Source of the DNA: a virus
DNA length: 48,204 nucleotides
Direction: 5' to 3' (one strand)
IMG/VR virus record: IMGVR_UViG_3300019458_000051
Span: 1 to 48,204 of that record
The notes under the pieces are model-generated. The model saw only the letters and a list, made by a program, of their open reading frames with translations, was not told where the DNA came from and ran no database searches. Position 1 is the stretch's first letter; every line of letters starts with the position of its first letter. The position numbers and the translations under genes were made by a program. Positions 44,986 through 48,204 of this stretch are shown in pieces.

Positions 44986-45258
44986 ATGAAGCAAGAGCAG
45001 AAGACGTTCTACCGGGTCGCGTTCCCGGCCGAGATGCTGTTCGACGTCCCCGGCAAGCTCGACGACACCCCCGACGATATACGGGAGCGGGCCGAGGCGA
45101 TCATGCGCGAGTGGCTGGACCAGGAAGACGGGTTCGAACCCGAGGGCGACCTTACCTTGGCGGCGAATTGCCGGGTCTACGTGCTCGGCACAAAGGCGTA
45201 CCGCGAGACGGACGGCCAGCCGGGAGACTTCTCCGTCGTCGACGAGTGGAAGGAGTAG
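44986..45258 (+). CDS. Hypothetical acidic protein, 90 aa
   Basis: ATG 44986 follows GAGGATTAAA. An acidic, helical-plus-beta protein with FYRVAFPAEMLFDVPGKLDD and REWLDQEDGFEPEGDL. No family is recognised. The next gene starts 4 bases after the stop. Confidence 0.6.
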   Translation: MKQEQKTFYRVAFPAEMLFDVPGKLDDTPDDIRERAEAIMREWLDQEDGFEPEGDLTLAANCRVYVLGTKAYRETDGQPGDFSVVDEWKE

Positions 45259-45262
45259 GGTG

Positions 45263-45763
45263 ATGGACCCGATACTGGACGTCATCAAGAAGGAGGTCGC
45301 ACGATCGCTCCTTCGCTACGCGGTCGGTCGCAGCATGCTCTGTGCGCGGTGCTCCAAAGTCCTGGACGTGAGCGCGTCCGTGCTCTTTGACGTGTTCGGC
45401 AGGACCTCGATCTTGTGCGCTCCCTGCTACAGCTTGCTCCCGGACGTGACCGGGCATACCGAGGTCTACGACGGCCGCGTGCTCTTCCCGCCCAAGGCCG
45501 AAGCCACGCCCAGGCCACCCCGGCAGAAGCGGGCTCCCGCACCCCGGCCGGCCGAGGGGGAGACGTGGGAGGCCAAGGTGAGCGGGCGCCTTGTGTCCGT
45601 GACGGTCGAGAGCATCCACGAGGACTCGCAGCGGATCTACGTCCGCTACGGACCGGACAGGTTCCGCCGTCGCACGCGCTACGCCGTGCTCAACCGCCGC
45701 ACCGGGAGGCGTATCGTCGTCTCCCGCAACCGCCTGCGCCGCAGAATGGAGACCAAGCCATGA
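45263..45763 (+). CDS. Zinc-ribbon protein with basic tail, 166 aa
   Basis: ATG 45263 has AAGGAG 7 bases upstream (GTG 45260 is adjacent). The N-terminal domain has CARC and CAPC; a Pro-rich linker (about 80-95) leads to a beta-rich, Arg-rich domain with RYGPDRFRRRTRYAVL. The whole suggests DNA or RNA binding. The stop overlaps a further ATG (ATGA). Confidence 0.6.
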   Translation: MDPILDVIKKEVARSLLRYAVGRSMLCARCSKVLDVSASVLFDVFGRTSILCAPCYSLLPDVTGHTEVYDGRVLFPPKAEATPRPPRQKRAPAPRPAEGETWEAKVSGRLVSVTVESIHEDSQRIYVRYGPDRFRRRTRYAVLNRRTGRRIVVSRNRLRRRMETKP

Positions 45764-45852
45764 ACACCGCTCCCGGACGTCAACCCACAGGGGACGCGCG
45801 CTTCCCCGACCCCGAGGACGTCTACCGCAGGCACAAACCGGCCGTCAAGTGA
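45760..45852 (+). CDS. Short peptide, 30 aa
   Basis: ATG 45760 overlaps the previous TGA; stops at TGA 45850-45852. MNTAPGRQPTGDARFPDPED... no family. The frame stays open after the TGA into 45877-46050, so stop-codon readthrough is one option. Otherwise a leader-like or small peptide. Confidence 0.4.
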   Translation: MNTAPGRQPTGDARFPDPEDVYRRHKPAVK

Positions 45853-45876
45853 CGGATCGCGCGACCACTCCCCGCC

Positions 45877-46050
45877 TTGCCGACTCACGTCAACCGTCAC
45901 GGGCAGACATGGCGCATCGTCTCAGCGGTGATGACCTCGGACCGTATGTTCATCGGCCACGGGGTGCTCGTCAACGACGGCGGCGAGGACGTTAGAGACG
46001 AGCACGGGTTCCCGATTGGCCACTCGTTTCTGATCGGGAGCCTGGGGTAG
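45877..46050 (+). CDS. Small protein with TTG start, 57 aa
   Basis: TTG 45877 begins a frame with HVNRHGQTWRIVSAVMTSDR and VNDGGEDVRDEHGFPIGHSF that ends at TAG 46048. The sequence has a coding look and beta-rich pattern, but no clear ribosome site. It is in frame with the 30-aa peptide after its TGA. It may be a separate gene or a readthrough extension. Confidence 0.45.
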   Translation: MPTHVNRHGQTWRIVSAVMTSDRMFIGHGVLVNDGGEDVRDEHGFPIGHSFLIGSLG

Positions 46051-46121
46051 TCGCCGGTCAGTGGCCGCACCCCCGGGGTGCTCCTGGGGATGCGGTCACG
46101 GACCTACGACAGGAGGTCGGG

Positions 46122-46451
46122 ATGATTATTCGCGCCACGTTCGCCAACACCGGCTACCGGGGGTTGGCCGAGAGAATCCAGGACGCCGGACTCAGCGGAA
46201 CCACGTTCCCGTCATACGTGGCTGGCGATTGGGGGGTCGAGCACGGGTCCACGGCCGAGTTCGCCTTGCCGCTCAGGGTCGACCCTGGCATCCTTGACGT
46301 GACCTTGCGTATGTGGGCCAAGGGTGACGTCGGCGTCATGCCGTTCGTGGTCCGCACCCTGCGCCGGCTGGACGAGCAGGCCGCCTATGTAACGGTCGAC
46401 GGCGCCCGGGCTTTCCTGGTCTGGTCGGACGGGCGAGTGGACGAACTATGA
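46122..46451 (+). CDS. Hypothetical protein, 109 aa
   Basis: ATG 46122 has AGGAGG. It starts MIIRATFANTGYRGLAER and is beta-rich with Trp-Asp patterns (AKGDVGVMPFVVRTLRR). No family known. It overlaps the next gene's ATG by four bases. Confidence 0.6.
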   Translation: MIIRATFANTGYRGLAERIQDAGLSGTTFPSYVAGDWGVEHGSTAEFALPLRVDPGILDVTLRMWAKGDVGVMPFVVRTLRRLDEQAAYVTVDGARAFLVWSDGRVDEL

Positions 46452-47111
46452 ACGTCGACGCTTTCAGCGAGCGCACGGACGCCGAGATACTAGAGGCGTT
46501 CCGCCGCAACGTCCGGGGGTGCTGGCGACGGGCGGACAAGGCCAACCGCATTGACGCCCGTAGCTGGTATCCCGACGCTCACGAGCTCTGCCTTTCGCTG
46601 GATAACGCCCGCGGCCTGAGCATAGAGACGGTGGCCGGGGTGGTCGCCGCAATCTCTCCCGGTCTTAGGTGGGAGAGCAACGTCGACTACTCCCGCGCCT
46701 TGATCGGCTGGCATCAAGGCACCCTCGAAGACGGTAGCCTTCGACCCTCCATCCATCCCGACCTATAGCCGGCGCAACGTCGAAAAGGCGATCAGCATCC
46801 TAATGGGCAAACACCCCGACCTCGTGCTCTCTGGTCCAAAGGTGGTCCCGTTCTACCGCTTGCTGCGGGACGGCGGGAACGCGACCGACGTGTGCATCGA
46901 CACGCACGCCATAGACATAGCGGCCGGATACTCCGAGCAAGGTCTGCGTGAGACGGCGCCACACCGGGGATCGCGCGGCCGTAGGCTGGCCGAGCAAGCC
47001 TACCGCGACGTCGCGGCCGAGGTCGGGGTCCTGCCGCACGAGCTGCAAGCGGTCACATGGGTAACCTGGAAGGCTTCCGACAAGGGACGTCAGGCCATGG
47101 TTCCGTTCTAA
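46448..47111 (+). pseudogene. DUF7178-like phage protein, frameshifted
   Basis: The first frame (46448-46768) ends after AISPGLRWESNVDYSR; a second frame (open from about 46705, ATG 46803) continues with PTYSRRNVEKAISILMGK, SGPKVVPFYRLL, DVCIDTHAIDIAAGY and LPHELQAVTWVTWKA. Together they form the pattern of one phage family that carries SPxxxWxxN, GPKVxxFY, DxHA and ELQAxxWVTW in order. The crossover is a +1 shift near 46710-46768. This may be a sequencing error, a broken gene or programmed shifting. Substrate unknown. Confidence 0.6.
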
Positions 47112-47124
47112 CTTGGAGGGTGTT

Positions 47125-47517
47125 ATGGAAAAGAAAGAAGTTGAGAAGAGCAAGCACAACCTTGAGTGGGCAGACCTGATCGGGGCCAAGCTGTCTGGGG
47201 CCGACCTGCGCGGGGCCAACCTGTACGCTGCCGACATGTACGGGTCTGACCTGAGCGGAGCCGATCTGACCGGGGCCAACCTGAGCGATTCAGACCTTGC
47301 CGGGGCCAACCTGTCCGGGGCCAACCTTACCATGGCCGACCTCACCAGAGCCGACCTGCGCGGGGCCGATCTGGCCGGGGCCAACCTGCGAGAGGCCGAC
47401 CTGCGCGGAGCTTACCTTACCGGGGCCAACCTGATCGGCGTCGACCTGTACGGGGCCAACCTGATCGGCGTCAACCTGTACGGCGCCGACCTGGCCGGGG
47501 TCACCTGGGACAAATGA
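47125..47517 (+). CDS. Pentapeptide-repeat protein, 130 aa
   Basis: ATG 47125 has GGAGGG upstream. After a charged start (MEKKEVEKSKHNLEW) the protein is almost all A(D/N)LxG repeats (about 20-125), predicting a beta-helix rod. Members of this family can bind gyrase by DNA mimicry, but sequence alone does not show a target. It is paralogous to the gene at 48073 that runs off the end. Both start ATGGAAAA(G/T)AAAGAAG. Confidence 0.8.
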   Translation: MEKKEVEKSKHNLEWADLIGAKLSGADLRGANLYAADMYGSDLSGADLTGANLSDSDLAGANLSGANLTMADLTRADLRGADLAGANLREADLRGAYLTGANLIGVDLYGANLIGVNLYGADLAGVTWDK

Positions 47518-47849
47518 CTGTCAGCGGGCGCCGCTGCGGGTTCGGGTGCGGGGTGGCAGGGCCTCACCCCTGCCGCATCGCCAGCGAGCGCAGCAAGGCC
47601 GCGTGGCGCGCCATACGGACGGCCGGCGCCTGCCTCTGGTGCAAGCGGCGCCACCCCCCCGGCATTGTGACCCGGTGCCTAGCAGCGGCCGTCGCGGCGC
47701 GACGCCGGGGTCCCCCATGGTGGCGGGTCGCGGAAGTTTGTGGTTTCTGCAAGCTTCGGAGCTGTCCTCGCGTCGGGGGCGGATCGTGCGAGCGAGCCAG
47801 GCTGGCGCCGGGGTTGAGACGTGCATGGCGAAAGGGGGTGAAGGGATAG
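47514..47849 (+). CDS. Cys-rich protein, 111 aa
   Basis: ATG 47514 overlaps the previous TGA (ATGA). It has CGFGCG, CLWCKRRH and CGFCKLRSC, three Cys pairs, plus Arg-rich segments. Reasonable zinc-protein candidate, though other frames here are also open, so confidence is moderate. Confidence 0.45.
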   Translation: MTVSGRRCGFGCGVAGPHPCRIASERSKAAWRAIRTAGACLWCKRRHPPGIVTRCLAAAVAARRRGPPWWRVAEVCGFCKLRSCPRVGGGSCERARLAPGLRRAWRKGVKG

Positions 47850-47871
47850 GCAGACCTCAACCCTAACTCGA

Positions 47872-47899
47872 CACTGGCCGAAACGGCTCGTGGTATAGT
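47872..47899 (+). promoter_or_regulatory. Conserved promoter element, copy 5
   Basis: Plus strand CACTGGCCGAAACGGCTCG then TGGTATAGT; TATAGT at 47894-47899. The only copy on this strand. Transcription should start near 47906, on a 9-bp hairpin (47905-47939), giving a long leader of about 165 bases before ATG 48073. Confidence 0.7.
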
Positions 47900-47904
47900 G
47901 GGTT

Positions 47905-48072
47905 ACTGCCACGAGCACGGCCCCGGTACCCGTGGCAGTGTGTGTACACCACTACCGCGGGGGTGTGGCCTGGCAGACACAGGGGTAGGGTGGGGTATTT
48001 AGGAGCGAGGGCTTTTGCGGAGCTAGGGCTTTTGCTCAAGCGAGGGCTTTTGGGAAGATATTTGGTGGAATA
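47905..48072 (+). other. Structured leader of the second pentapeptide gene
   Basis: Holds a perfect 9-bp inverted repeat ACTGCCACG/CGTGGCAGT (47905-47913, 47931-47939) and three direct repeats AGGGCTTTTG at 48008, 48025 and 48043 (spacing 17-18). No gene is visible. The repeats may be protein sites or RNA regulatory elements. Confidence 0.5.
48008..48052 (+). repeat. Three AGGGCTTTTG direct repeats
   Basis: Exact copies start at 48008, 48025 and 48043, each preceded by GCG or AGC-type bases. A related AGAGCTTTTTG lies at about 98-108 across the window ends. Confidence 0.65.
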
Positions 48073-48204
48073 ATGGAAAATAAAGAAGCCGAGAATGGAA
48101 GGGCCGATATGTACGGCGCAGACCTGCGCAGGGCTAACCTGGCCGGGTCCAGCCTGGCTGGTTCCAGTCTGGCCGGGGCCAACCTGGAAGAGGCCGACCT
48201 GCGC
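48073..48204 (+). CDS. Pentapeptide-repeat protein, 5' part (cut by window end)
   Basis: ATG 48073 starts MENKEAENGRADMYGADLRR and runs in frame to the window end. Repeat units ADLRR/ANLAG are visible. It probably continues at base 1 (1-99), giving about 76 residues plus any missing junction codons. It is a paralogue of the gene at 47125-47517. Confidence 0.75.
   Translation, partial: MENKEAENGRADMYGADLRRANLAGSSLAGSSLAGANLEEADLR

Noticed and set aside
45130-45150. GGTTCGAACCC resembling a tRNA T-arm
   Set aside because: It lies in coding sequence (45000 region gene) and no acceptor or anticodon arms fit around it.
47546-47918. Further open frames around the Cys-rich gene on both strands
   Set aside because: They lack ribosome sites and are explained by high GC; only the ATGA-coupled frame was kept.

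Overview
This window looks like the near-complete genome of a tailed double-stranded DNA bacteriophage, about 48.2 kb and GC-rich. The evidence is a portal, an SU10-like major capsid protein, a scaffold, a two-part large terminase, connector and tail genes, lysis genes and a phage recombination and replication set. No tape-measure, tail-tube or sheath gene is evident, while a very large internal virion protein, a connector and a nozzle-like protein are present. This suggests a podovirus-like particle. No integrase, repressor or recognisable DNA polymerase was seen, so a virulent, host-polymerase-dependent lifestyle is an inference. The host cannot be named. Strong Shine-Dalgarno sites, a perfect TTGACA-N17-TATAAT promoter and lipobox signals point to a bacterium.

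Layout. The window begins with the 3' end of a pentapeptide-repeat gene (1-99) and ends with the 5' end of one (48073-48204), in the same reading frame, so the molecule is probably circular or circularly permuted. A plus-strand arm runs 44107-48204 and continues into 1-3062. It holds small genes: zinc ribbons, a membrane protein, two pentapeptide proteins, a HEXXH protein and a secreted protein. The minus-strand arm runs from 43298 down to 3063. From its promoter end it carries nucleotide pyrophosphohydrolase-like proteins and a primase-helicase (43.3-39.3 kb); a lipoprotein and small membrane or coiled-coil genes (39.3-36.4 kb); scaffold, capsid and tail/adhesin genes, connector, nozzle and internal virion protein (36.3-19 kb); a lipoprotein, LamG-like protein, SleB-like hydrolase, portal, spike base and adhesin (18.6-11.2 kb); and recombination genes, terminase, SSB, exonuclease and lysis genes (11.2-3.1 kb). 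The arms diverge at a repeat-rich intergenic region (43.3-44.1 kb) and converge at back-to-back stop codons (3060-3065).

Control. Five copies of a 28-bp element with a TGGCTGAAAC-like box and a TAYAAT -10 box lie just upstream of transcription-unit starts: four on the minus strand and one on the plus strand, before the second pentapeptide gene. One copy lies inside the 1625-codon virion gene, just before an in-frame ATG. Most genes are coupled by ATGA, GTGA or TTGA stop-start overlaps, and GTG and TTG starts are frequent.

The least explained parts are the divergent control region, the conserved promoter family with its intragenic copy, the large terminase split by a zinc-ribbon gene, the SSB with a hydrophobic tail after its acidic tip, the in-frame amber codon at 692 and the structured leader of the terminal pentapeptide gene.
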